DNA from: Pseudomonas rhizosphaerae
Lineage (GTDB): Bacteria; Pseudomonadota; Gammaproteobacteria; Pseudomonadales; Pseudomonadaceae
Direction of reading: 5' to 3'
NCBI RefSeq assembly: GCF_000761155.1
Contig: NZ_CP009533.1
Location: forward strand, 1,860,001 to 1,924,000
Length of the DNA stretch: 64,000 bases
Numbering within the stretch: position 1 is the first letter of the stretch; each line of letters begins with the position of its first letter. This document shows positions 26,708 to 34,616 of this stretch, piece after piece. The notes beneath the pieces were generated by a model. It made no database searches. It had not been told where the DNA came from and saw only the letters and a program-made list of their open reading frames with translations. A program made the position numbers and the translations under genes.

Positions 26708-28114
26708 ATGAAACGTGCATTGCTTGCCCTGGCCCTGAGCAGCGTCGCCGCCTGCAGCGTCGGGCCGGACTTTCAGCGGCCCCAGGCGGCGCTGCCTGCG
26801 CAGTGGCAGGACCGCGCCGGCACCCGCGCCGACGCGGCGCTGGACACCGCCTGGTGGCAGCAACTGGGCGACCCGCAACTGACCGCGCTGGTCACCCGCG
26901 CCGCCAAGGCCAATCTGGATATCCGCTCGGCGGCCAACCGCGTGCAGCAGAGCCAGGCCCTGCGCCAGGTCAGCGGCAGCGAGCAGTTGCCGGGGCTCAG
27001 CGCGCGCGGTGGTTACCAGCGCGAGCGCAACAGCGGCGAAGGGTTGAACGACCCGTCCGGGCAGAACGGCCGGGCGCCGTTCGAGCTGTGGAGCGGGGCG
27101 CTCGATGCCAGTTGGGAGGTGGACCTGTGGGGCCACGTCCAGCGCAGCGTCGAGATGGCCGAGGCCGACGTGCAGTTCAGCCAGGCCCAGCGCGACGCGG
27201 TCGGCCTGAGCATCGCGGCGCGTACCGCCACCGACTACATTCGCCTGCGCGGCGTGCAGGCACGCCTGGCCGTGGCACGGGAAAACCTGGAGATCGCCCG
27301 GCAGAGCCAGCGCCTGACCCAGACCCGCTACGAGAACGGCGTCACCACCAACCTGGACACCGCCAACGCCGCCGCGCTGGTGGCCACCATCGAAGCCTCG
27401 CTGCCCGTGCTGCAGGCGCAGCAGGACCGCTTGATCAACGCGCTCAGCTACCTGCTGGCCGAACCGCCACGGGCCCTGGCCGACGAGTTGCGCACACCGC
27501 GGGCCATTCCCGATCCCGCACCGGACGTGCCCATGGGCTTGCCCTCGGAACTGGCCCAGCGCAGGCCCGACATCCAGCGCAGCGAAGCGGCCCTGCACCG
27601 TGCCACCGCGGCCATCGGCGTGGCCAAGGCAGACTTCTACCCGCGCGTCAGCCTGGGCGCCAGCTTCGGCTCCCAGGCCTTGGCCGGCTCGGACCTGGGC
27701 AGTTGGGATTCGCGCAGTTGGTCGTTCGGCCCCAGCCTGTACCTGCCGATCTTCCAGGGCGGACGCCTGACCGGCACCCTGGAGCTGCGCGAGCATCAGC
27801 AGCAGGAAGCTGCGCTGGACTACCAACGTGTAGTGCTGGCCGCCTGGCACGAGGTCGACGACGCCATGAGCGATTACGCTGCCGAACAGCAGCACCATGC
27901 CGCTTTGGGCGAAGCGGTGCGGCAGAACACCGTGGCCTTGGGCACTGCCCGCGACCGCTACAACCAAGGCGCTACGGACTTCATCAACGTGCTCGGTGTG
28001 CAGCGCGCGCTGCTGGCCACGCAAAGCCAACTAGTCGACAGCGCTACCGCCGCGGCGATCGACCGTGTGCGGCTGTATCGGGCCCTGGGTGGGGGCTGGC
28101 CAAAAGACGCCTGA
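26708..28114 (+). CDS. NodT/OprM-family outer-membrane efflux lipoprotein
   Basis: A 468-residue TolC-superfamily channel. The signal peptide ends at the lipobox SVAAC (lipidated Cys about 16), followed by SVGPDFQRP, the usual start of OprM-like mature proteins. Two OEP repeats cover about 55-240 and 265-460 (for example RPDIQRSEAALHRATAAIGVAKADFYPRVSL-type segment starting each). It completes the tripartite pump. The ATG at 26708 is immediately after the adaptor stop codon. Confidence 0.92.
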   Translation: MKRALLALALSSVAACSVGPDFQRPQAALPAQWQDRAGTRADAALDTAWWQQLGDPQLTALVTRAAKANLDIRSAANRVQQSQALRQVSGSEQLPGLSARGGYQRERNSGEGLNDPSGQNGRAPFELWSGALDASWEVDLWGHVQRSVEMAEADVQFSQAQRDAVGLSIAARTATDYIRLRGVQARLAVARENLEIARQSQRLTQTRYENGVTTNLDTANAAALVATIEASLPVLQAQQDRLINALSYLLAEPPRALADELRTPRAIPDPAPDVPMGLPSELAQRRPDIQRSEAALHRATAAIGVAKADFYPRVSLGASFGSQALAGSDLGSWDSRSWSFGPSLYLPIFQGGRLTGTLELREHQQQEAALDYQRVVLAAWHEVDDAMSDYAAEQQHHAALGEAVRQNTVALGTARDRYNQGATDFINVLGVQRALLATQSQLVDSATAAAIDRVRLYRALGGGWPKDA

Positions 28115-28179
28115 AGAAGCCGCGATGCCCCCGGCAAGCCGTGCTAGGGTAAGGTCTGTCAGCCAACAGGAGCCTGCCC

Positions 28180-28596
28180 ATGCCCGACCACGTCCCGCTC
28201 AAGCTCAGCAACCCGCCCGGCCTTTTCGACCCGGCGCCCTATGGTTACTCCCATGTGGCCGAGGTCGCTGGCGGCAGCAAGTTGTTGTTCATCGCCGGCC
28301 AAGGCGGTGAAAGCCTGGACAGCAGCATTTCCCCGGACTTCCAGCTGCAGGCCGGGCAGGCCCTGGCCAACCTGCGCACCGCACTGGCCTGCGCCGGTGC
28401 CGATTACTGCCACGTCGCCAAGCTCACCGTGCTGATCGTCGACCATGACCATGAGCGCCTGGCCCTCTGGAGCGACACCCTGCGCGAGGCCTGGGGCGAT
28501 GCCATGACGCCTGCCTGCACCTTGATCCCGGTGCCGCGCCTGGCCCTGGACGGCATGCTTATCGAAGTCGATGCGGTAGCGGTGATGCCGCAATGA
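28180..28596 (+). CDS. RidA-family protein (YjgF/UK114-like), altered active site
   Basis: A 138-residue trimeric RidA-fold protein. RidA itself hydrolyses reactive enamine/imine intermediates. Family segments such as LLFIAGQGGESLD, QLQAGQALANLRTAL and a C-terminal LIEVDAVAVMP are present. The arginine of the canonical PAR(S/T) motif, needed for deaminase activity in RidA, is replaced by cysteine (TPACTLIPVPRL), so the deaminase function may be lost or changed. ACAGGAG precedes the ATG. Its stop overlaps the start of the D-lactate dehydrogenase gene. Confidence 0.85.
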   Translation: MPDHVPLKLSNPPGLFDPAPYGYSHVAEVAGGSKLLFIAGQGGESLDSSISPDFQLQAGQALANLRTALACAGADYCHVAKLTVLIVDHDHERLALWSDTLREAWGDAMTPACTLIPVPRLALDGMLIEVDAVAVMPQ

Positions 28597-30275
28597 GCGA
28601 GTTGATCAGCGCTCTGCGCGGCATTGTCGGCGCTACCCATGTCCTCACCGAGTCGGCCGAGACCGAACGCTTTCGCCAGGGCTTCCGCTTCGGCAGCGGC
28701 GCCGCGCTGGCGGTGGTCCGTCCCGGCTCGCTGCTGGAGCAGTGGCAGGTGGTCAAGGCCTGCGTGGCGGCCGATGTGATCGTCATCATGCAGGCGGCCA
28801 ACACCGGCCTGACCGGTGGCTCCACCCCCGACGGCGGCTACGACCGCGATGTGGTGATCATCAGCACCTTGCGCATGCGCACGGTGCACGTGATCGAGGA
28901 GGGCCGTCAGGTCATCTGCTTCCCCGGTTCCACCCTCGATCAGCTGGAAAAGGTCCTCAAGCCGCTGGGCCGCGAGCCCCATTCGGTGATCGGTTCATCC
29001 TGCATCGGCGCGTCGGTGTTCGGCGGCGTCTGCAACAATTCAGGCGGCTCGCTGGTGCGCCGCGGACCGGCCTACACGCAGATGGCGGTGTACGCCCAGC
29101 TCGGCGCTGACGGCACCTTGCAACTGGTCAACCACCTGGGCGTCGAACTGGGCGATACGCCCGAGCAGATTCTGGGCAACCTCGACGCGCAGCGCTACAC
29201 CGCCGCCGACATCCAGGCCGACGCCGGGCTGGGTTCCGACCATGGCTATGCGGCCTATGTGCGCGAGGTCGATGCGCCCACCCCCGCGCGTTTCAATGCC
29301 GACCACCAGCGCTTGCACGAAGCCAGTGGCAGTGCCGGCAAGCTGGCGGTGTTCGCCGTGCGCCTGGACACCTTCGCCGCCGAGCGCGACACCGCCGTGT
29401 TCTACATTGGCAGCAACGACACCGCCGACCTCACGCAGATTCGCCGGCACATGCTCGAACACTTCGACGAGCTGCCGATTGCCGGCGAGTACATGCACCG
29501 CGACGCCTACGACGTGGCCGCCGAATACGGCAAGGACACGTTTCTGATGATCCACCACCTGGGCACCCAGCGCCTGCCCAAGCTGTTTGCCTTGAAGAGC
29601 CGCGCCGACACCTTCCTCAAGCGTTTTCCCTGGCTGCGCGCGAACCTCGCCGACCGGGTGCTGCAAGTGGCCGCGCGCTGCTTTCCCGACCACCTGCCGC
29701 CGCGCATCCGCGACTTTCGCCGGCGCTACGAGCACTACCTGATGGTCAAGGTATCGGCCGGCTCGGTGGAGCCGACGCAGAAACTATTGGAGGAACTGTT
29801 CGCCGGGCGCGACGGTGATTTCTTCCGCTGTACCGCAGAGGAGGGCAGCAAGGCCTTTCTCCACCGCTTCGCTGCCGCGGGCGCCGCAGTGCGTTACCGC
29901 GCCGTGCACGACCGCGAGGTGGAAGACATCGTGGCGCTGGACATCGCCCTGGCGCGTAACGATCGACAGTGGTTCGAGACGCTGCCCGACGACATCGAGC
30001 GGCAGATGATCGTCAAGCTCTACTATGGGCATTTCTTCTGCCACGTATTCCACCAGGACTACATCCTGCGCAAGGGCAGCGATTGTCTGGCGGTGGAGCA
30101 TCGCATGTGGGCGCTGCTCGATGAGCGCGGCGCGGAGTATCCGGCCGAGCACAACGTCGGCCATCTATACCCGGCCAAGCCGGCGCTCAAGGCCTTCTAT
30201 CAGCAACTGGACCCCTGCAACGCCTTCAATCCGGGCGTCGGCCAGACCTCCAAGTGCCGCCACTGGCAGGAATGA
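28593..30275 (+). CDS. dld: quinone-dependent D-lactate dehydrogenase
   Basis: A 560-residue peripheral membrane flavoenzyme oxidising D-lactate to pyruvate with quinone. The FAD-binding PCMH domain spans about 35-210 (MQAANTGLTGGSTPDGGYDRD, SSCIGASVFGGVCNNSGGSLV). The C-terminal Dld-specific membrane-binding domain includes LPPRIRDFRRRYEHYLMVK with an arginine-rich face, and the end has FNPGVGQTSK. Length and motifs match E. coli Dld (571 residues) rather than the smaller GlcD-like enzymes. It overlaps the RidA-like gene by 4 bp. Confidence 0.93.
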   Translation: MSELISALRGIVGATHVLTESAETERFRQGFRFGSGAALAVVRPGSLLEQWQVVKACVAADVIVIMQAANTGLTGGSTPDGGYDRDVVIISTLRMRTVHVIEEGRQVICFPGSTLDQLEKVLKPLGREPHSVIGSSCIGASVFGGVCNNSGGSLVRRGPAYTQMAVYAQLGADGTLQLVNHLGVELGDTPEQILGNLDAQRYTAADIQADAGLGSDHGYAAYVREVDAPTPARFNADHQRLHEASGSAGKLAVFAVRLDTFAAERDTAVFYIGSNDTADLTQIRRHMLEHFDELPIAGEYMHRDAYDVAAEYGKDTFLMIHHLGTQRLPKLFALKSRADTFLKRFPWLRANLADRVLQVAARCFPDHLPPRIRDFRRRYEHYLMVKVSAGSVEPTQKLLEELFAGRDGDFFRCTAEEGSKAFLHRFAAAGAAVRYRAVHDREVEDIVALDIALARNDRQWFETLPDDIERQMIVKLYYGHFFCHVFHQDYILRKGSDCLAVEHRMWALLDERGAEYPAEHNVGHLYPAKPALKAFYQQLDPCNAFNPGVGQTSKCRHWQE

Positions 30276-30480
30276 CTGCGGCGTCCCTTTCGCGGGTAGA
30301 ACCCGCTCCCACAGGGTCACCGTTGTTTCTTGTTCACGGTGGTACCGCCGTTTCTTGTGGGAGCGGGCTCTGCCCGCGAAGGGCTCGACGCGGTGCATCT
30401 GGTCGACCGCGGCGTCCCCTTCGCGGATAGAAGGCTCAGCCGCCCGCCCCGCTCCCACAGGTCTCCACTGCTTCTTGCAC
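30276..30480. repeat. cluster of REP-type palindromes
   Basis: Three copies of the Pseudomonas unit CCTTTCGCGGGTAGA-CCCGCTCCCACAGG and its complement (GTGGGAGCGGGCTCTGCCCGC) lie at about 30284-30316, 30355-30383 and 30417-30462, in alternating orientation. They lie between the tail-to-tail dld and PPC genes and can form large hairpins. Confidence 0.7.
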
Positions 30481-30514
30481 AGGGCTGTGTCTTGTCCAGG
30501 GGATTGCCGCCGAT

Positions 30515-30925
30515 TCAGTCCGGCAGCCACTCCTGCAAGGTCAGTTCCACGGTGATGAACGACAGGTTGCGGCCGCGCTCCAGGCGTCCGGCAAAGATGT
30601 TGCCGTCGGCGTCCGCGACCACGGCCTGCAGGCGACTGTCGCCGATGACGATTTCGCCACTGATGCTGAGGATCTCGACGCCGGGGCCCGGTACGGCCAG
30701 GGTCTTCATGCCGTGTCGGCCCAGGTAGCCCAGGTTCGCGTCGATCAGGCTGCCCAACCCGCCGCGAATCACTGCCAGTTCGATGCCGTGGCTGGCGCAC
30801 AGGGCTTCGGCACTGTCGACGATGTCTTCGTTGGGCTTGAGCCTCGCCACCACCAGCCGCCCCAGGCGACCGGTCTGCACGGTTGAAGCGGACAGCTCGG
30901 GTTCGAGTACGGCACTGGCGTTCAT
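30515..30925 (-). CDS. PPC/DUF296-domain protein (second of a coupled pair)
   Basis: A 136-residue protein made almost wholly of one PPC (plants and prokaryotes conserved, DUF296) domain at about 20-130: RLVVARLKPNEDIVDSAEAL, then GIELAVIRGGLGSLIDANLG, EILSISGEIV and a final GRNLSFITVELTLQEW. In plants the domain forms trimers in AHL proteins; bacterial single-domain versions have no settled function. The start overlaps the preceding PPC gene by 4 bp (ATGA), with AGGAGG close upstream. It ends the four-gene operon begun by the thiolase. Confidence 0.82.
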   Translation of the reverse strand: MNASAVLEPELSASTVQTGRLGRLVVARLKPNEDIVDSAEALCASHGIELAVIRGGLGSLIDANLGYLGRHGMKTLAVPGPGVEILSISGEIVIGDSRLQAVVADADGNIFAGRLERGRNLSFITVELTLQEWLPD

Positions 30926-31473
30926 GAGGCCTCCTGATCGATCGGGTGCAACAGGCTGAAATGGGTTTCGGCGTCGGGCTGCGATTGGTAAGCGACGTGA
31001 TCGAACAGGCACAGGCGGATCACCAGGTTTTCGCTGCCGACCACCAGTTTGTCCAGCACCAGATGGCCGCCGTGCTGCTGGCCGTCGCGGTCCAGAAACC
31101 CGGCGTGGCAATGCAGCAACGGTTGGTTCTGCGCATCGCGGCCGACGGTGATCGCACCGCTGATGAAGGTGATGTAGCCGTCCAGCACCACCGGTGCACC
31201 GTAGTCGTAGGGCCGTTGCGCCTTGTCGGTGACCACCATGCGGTGGTAGCTCAGGTGCGCCGCGCCACCGCAGAGAATGCGACCCACCGCGCTGCCGTAG
31301 CGACGTCCGCGCAGGGCCGCGAGCACGCCGTCGGCGACGTTGCAGGCCAGGGGCAGCACGATGCGCAGCTCTTCACCCTGCGCCACGCTGCGATCCAGGC
31401 GCCGCGGCTGCTGCGCCGGCCCGCCGTGGACGAAGACCCGCACACCGTCGCGCTGTTCGAAATGAGGGTTCAT
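30922..31473 (-). CDS. PPC/DUF296-like protein (first of a coupled pair)
   Basis: A 183-residue protein with a divergent PPC/DUF296-like domain at about 35-170: GEELRIVLPLACNVADGVLAA, a histidine-containing middle (GGAAHLSYHRMVV), VVLDGYITFISGAITVG and HCHAGFLDRDGQQHGGHL. The H-x-H and GGH histidines could bind metal, as in some bacterial PPC structures, but this is inference. Its ATG overlaps the acyl-CoA synthetase stop and its stop overlaps the next PPC gene, so the two PPC proteins are probably made in fixed ratio and may act together. Confidence 0.75.
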   Translation of the reverse strand: MNPHFEQRDGVRVFVHGGPAQQPRRLDRSVAQGEELRIVLPLACNVADGVLAALRGRRYGSAVGRILCGGAAHLSYHRMVVTDKAQRPYDYGAPVVLDGYITFISGAITVGRDAQNQPLLHCHAGFLDRDGQQHGGHLVLDKLVVGSENLVIRLCLFDHVAYQSQPDAETHFSLLHPIDQEAS

Positions 31474-33050
31474 CAGGCTGCCTCCTCGCGTTCCTGCAGC
31501 AACGCGCGGATCTGCTTCTTGACGATCTTGCCGTAGCCGGACTTGGGCATGTCCTCCCAGCGCACGAATCGCTTGGGCCATTTGTAGCGGGCCAGGCGCG
31601 GCTCCAGGTGCGCCAGCAACTGTTCGTCGCTGACCTGGCCGGTGGTGACGATCACAGCGCAACCGCACTCGCCCCATTTCTCGTCCGGCATGCCCAGCAC
31701 GGCCACCTCGTTGACCGCCGGGTGGGTGAGCAGCGCTTCCTCGACCTCGCGCGGGTAGACGTTGGAGCCACCGGAAATGTACATGTCCGAGGCCCTGCCG
31801 GTGATGAACAGGTAACCGTGCTCGTCGACATGGCCCAGGTCGCCGGTGTGGAACCAGCCGTGCTTGAAGCAACTGGCGTTGGCTGCCGGGTTGTTGTAGT
31901 AGCCGCTGAACACGGCCGGCCCGCGCACGCAGATCTCGCCGTCCTCGCCGGTGGCCAGCTCGTTGCCGGCGTCGTCGAGAATGGCCACCTGCATGCCCGT
32001 GCGCGGATAGCCGCAACTGCCGACCTTGGCGGCGGGCGAGTCCTCGGCGTCGTGGCAATCGGCGGGCAGCACGGTAATGTTGCCGGTGACTTCGCCCAGG
32101 CCGTAATACTGCACCAGCACCTTGCCCAGCTTGCGCAGGGCGTGGCACTGATCGGCGCGGTACATCGGCGCCCCCGCGTAGATCACATGACGCAGGCTGC
32201 TGTGGTCGTAGCGGTCCACGGCCGGGTCTTCGGTGAGCATCTTGACGATGGTCGGCACGGTGAACAGGTTGTCCACGCGGTGCTCCTGCACCAGGCGCCA
32301 GGCTTCGTCGCAGTCCAGGCGGTCGCTGGCCGGCAGCACGCAGGCGGCGCCACGCGCCACGTTGACCAGGGCGTGGATGCCGGCGCCATGGGACAGCGGC
32401 GCTAGCACCAGCGAGCGCGAATGCTGGCTGAGGCCGGGCATCAGGTCGGCGATGTGGTTGTTGACCACGAAGGCCATCTGCCCGTGGGTGAGTACGCCGG
32501 CCTTGGGATGGCCGGTGGTGCCGGAGGTGTAGAAGAACCACAGCGGGTCATGGTAATTGACGTCGGCGGCGCGGAACGTGCTGGCGTGTGGCGCGCCTTC
32601 GTCGAGCAGTTGCCCATAGCTCAGCTCGCCGGCGCGTGGTTCACCGATGGCGATCACCTGCCGCAATGCCGGCGACTCGGCGCGCACCGCGTCCACGTAA
32701 TGCGCCAGCCCCTCATCGTAGAGCATGGCCACCGCGCCGCTGGAACTGCCCAGGTAGGCAGCCTCGGGCGGGGTGATGCGCACGTTGGTCGGCACCCACA
32801 CCGCGCCCAGGCGAAACGCCACCCAGGCGCTCTCGAACAGCGGCAAGTTGTTGCGCGAATGCACCAGCAACTTGTCGCCCTTGCCCAGCCCGCGGGCGCG
32901 CAAGGCGGTGGCGACGCTGTCGACCCGTTGCGAAATGCTTCGCCAGGTGTGGACCTGGTCGCCGCGAATGAAGCCCGGCGCATCGGGGTAGCGCCGGGCG
33001 ATCTGGTTGAGCAGTTCGCCCAGGTTCATCACGTTGTCGATGCCGGTCAT
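31473..33050 (-). CDS. acyl-CoA synthetase (AMP-forming, ANL superfamily)
   Basis: A 525-residue adenylate-forming ligase. Core motifs are WFFYTSGTTGHPKAG (P-loop, about 175-190), YYGLGEVTG (A5), the hinge region DLGHVDEHGYLFITGRASD and the C-terminal lysine in PKSGYGKIVKK (about 510). It activates a carboxylic acid as its CoA thioester; the family signature does not fix the substrate, though it is closer to medium-chain/aryl-acid ligases than to acetyl-CoA synthetase. ATG at 33050 overlaps the thiolase stop; an internal ATG six codons later is an alternative. Confidence 0.88.
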   Translation of the reverse strand: MTGIDNVMNLGELLNQIARRYPDAPGFIRGDQVHTWRSISQRVDSVATALRARGLGKGDKLLVHSRNNLPLFESAWVAFRLGAVWVPTNVRITPPEAAYLGSSSGAVAMLYDEGLAHYVDAVRAESPALRQVIAIGEPRAGELSYGQLLDEGAPHASTFRAADVNYHDPLWFFYTSGTTGHPKAGVLTHGQMAFVVNNHIADLMPGLSQHSRSLVLAPLSHGAGIHALVNVARGAACVLPASDRLDCDEAWRLVQEHRVDNLFTVPTIVKMLTEDPAVDRYDHSSLRHVIYAGAPMYRADQCHALRKLGKVLVQYYGLGEVTGNITVLPADCHDAEDSPAAKVGSCGYPRTGMQVAILDDAGNELATGEDGEICVRGPAVFSGYYNNPAANASCFKHGWFHTGDLGHVDEHGYLFITGRASDMYISGGSNVYPREVEEALLTHPAVNEVAVLGMPDEKWGECGCAVIVTTGQVSDEQLLAHLEPRLARYKWPKRFVRWEDMPKSGYGKIVKKQIRALLQEREEAA

Positions 33051-34216
33051 TGCACGCGCTCCAGAATGCTCACGTAGTTGGTCACCGCCGCGCCGCCCAT
33101 GTTGAACACCCCGGCACGGTCGGCCTTGGCCAGTTGCATGTCGCCGGCCTGACCGCTGAGCTGCATGGCCGCCATCACGTGCATCGACACCCCGGTGGCG
33201 CCGATCGGGTGGCCCTTGGACTTGAGCCCGCCGGAGGGGTTGATCGGCAGTCGGCCGTCCTTGCGGCTGATGCCCTCGGCGATCACCCGCGCGCCCTGGC
33301 CGCGTTCGGCCAGGCCCATGGCCTCGTATTCGAGCAGTTCGGCAATGGTGAAGCAGTCGTGGGTTTCCACCAGCGACAGGTCGGCCAGGCTCAGGTTGGC
33401 GGTGCCCAGCGCTTGCTGCCAGGCCCGGGCGGCACCTTCGAAGACGGTCGGGTCGCGGCGCGACAGCGGCAGGTAGTCGTTGACCTGCACCGCTGCCCTG
33501 AAGGTGATCGCTTGGCCGCGGCCAGGCGCGTGGTCGTCGCGGCTGATGACCAGCGCGGCAGCGCCGTCGGTGATCAGCGAGCAGTCGGTGCGCTTGAGCG
33601 GCCCGGCCACGAACGGGTTTTTCGCCGACGGCTCGCGGCAAAATTCGTAGCCCAGGTCGCGGCGCATGTGGGCGTAGGGGTTCAGCGCGCCGTTGGCGTG
33701 GTTCTTCGCGGCGATCATCGCCAGCGCGTCGGACTGGTCGCCGTAGCGGTCGAAGTAGGTCTGGGCGATGGTGCCGAACACCCCGGCGAAGCCGCCTTCG
33801 ATCTGCGCTTCCTCCTTGGCGTAGCAGCATTTGAGCAGGATCTTGCCAACCTCGTCGGTGGGCAGTGTGTTCATTTTCTCGAAGCCGACCACCAGTGCGT
33901 GGCGAGCCTGGCCGGAGAGCACCGCCTGCAGCGCCGAATGGATGGCTGCAGAGCCGGTGGAGCAGGCGTTTTCCAGGCGCACCGACGGGGTGAAGCGCAA
34001 GGCCGGAATATGGTTGGCGAGCAGCGCGGAGGGAAAGTCCTGATACAGAAAGCCGGCATTGAAATGGCCGACGTGGACCGAATCGATCTGTTCGGCGTCC
34101 AGCCCGGCATGTTCGAGCGCCGCCACGGCTGCATCGGCCATCATCTGCTCGGGGTCGAGCTGGTCGAACTTGCCGAAGGGGGAGTGGTACCAACCGCTGA
34201 TGACTGGCGAACCCAT
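33047..34216 (-). CDS. SCP2-type thiolase family protein
   Basis: A 389-residue thiolase-fold enzyme. The acyl-accepting cysteine is C85 in LENACSTGSAA; the GHPIGATG histidine motif is near the C-terminus. The second cysteine of classical thiolases (C-x-G) is not seen; the sequence there is VFNMGGAAVTNYVS, as in SCP2/lipid-transfer-type thiolases. These commonly work with a DUF35 OB-fold partner, which is absent here; two PPC proteins fill that position. It is the first gene of the leftward operon, 40 bp behind a sigma-54-type promoter. Confidence 0.87.
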   Translation of the reverse strand: MGSPVISGWYHSPFGKFDQLDPEQMMADAAVAALEHAGLDAEQIDSVHVGHFNAGFLYQDFPSALLANHIPALRFTPSVRLENACSTGSAAIHSALQAVLSGQARHALVVGFEKMNTLPTDEVGKILLKCCYAKEEAQIEGGFAGVFGTIAQTYFDRYGDQSDALAMIAAKNHANGALNPYAHMRRDLGYEFCREPSAKNPFVAGPLKRTDCSLITDGAAALVISRDDHAPGRGQAITFRAAVQVNDYLPLSRRDPTVFEGAARAWQQALGTANLSLADLSLVETHDCFTIAELLEYEAMGLAERGQGARVIAEGISRKDGRLPINPSGGLKSKGHPIGATGVSMHVMAAMQLSGQAGDMQLAKADRAGVFNMGGAAVTNYVSILERVQ

Positions 34217-34255
34217 GAGGTGTTTCCTCGATTGATGTTGTTTGCCAGGGTCGAT

Positions 34256-34271
34256 AGCAAGAGCGGTGCCA
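34256..34271 (-). promoter_or_regulatory. sigma-54 (RpoN) promoter of the thiolase operon
   Basis: On the minus strand TGGCAC-CGCTC-TTGCT, a full match to the -24/-12 consensus (TGGCAC-N5-TTGCW). It lies 40 bp before the thiolase start, giving a leader of roughly 30 nt. A second, divergent match lies at 34518. Confidence 0.8.
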
Positions 34272-34324
34272 AGGCCCGCAAACCCCTGCTGCTGGCGGGT
34301 TGGCTGTTACCCCGCAGACGTCGG

Positions 34325-34377
34325 GTGTCGCCCCAGGTGTCGCTTTGTCGATGGTGGGCGACACCTGAGGGAGACAC
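34325..34377. promoter_or_regulatory. symmetric enhancer-like array (UAS) for a sigma-54 activator
   Basis: Four GTGTC half-sites: two on the plus strand (34325-34329, 34337-34341) and two on the minus strand (34360-34364, 34373-34377). The inner pair forms a perfect 10-bp inverted repeat CAGGTGTCGC / GCGACACCTG at 34334-34343 and 34358-34367. The array lies between the two divergent sigma-54 promoters, at typical enhancer distances from both. The activator encoded at 39436 is the obvious candidate to bind it. Confidence 0.7.
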
Positions 34378-34517
34378 CTGTTACACCCAGCAGGGCGGGG
34401 CTTGGCGCGTGACATCTGCAGATACATTCACGTCGGTACAAGTTTGTTCAGGTAAAACAGCAGCTTGCTGTCCGCTTTACGCTGATGGGCGCGGTTTTTC
34501 CGCAGGTTGGGCACGGG

Positions 34518-34533
34518 TGGCACCCGATTTGCT
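34518..34533 (+). promoter_or_regulatory. sigma-54 (RpoN) promoter of the TRAP operon
   Basis: TGGCAC-CCGAT-TTGCT, a full match to the -24/-12 consensus, 84 bp before the TRAP binding-protein start. It faces away from the matching promoter at 34256 with the enhancer-like array between them. Confidence 0.8.
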
Positions 34534-34616
34534 TTCTTACCGGTACCCCAGCGCCTGCCCCGGCAGCCCGGTGAATGAAAGCTGGTCAATAAAAACAAGA
34601 AGGTCAGGAGAGCTAA

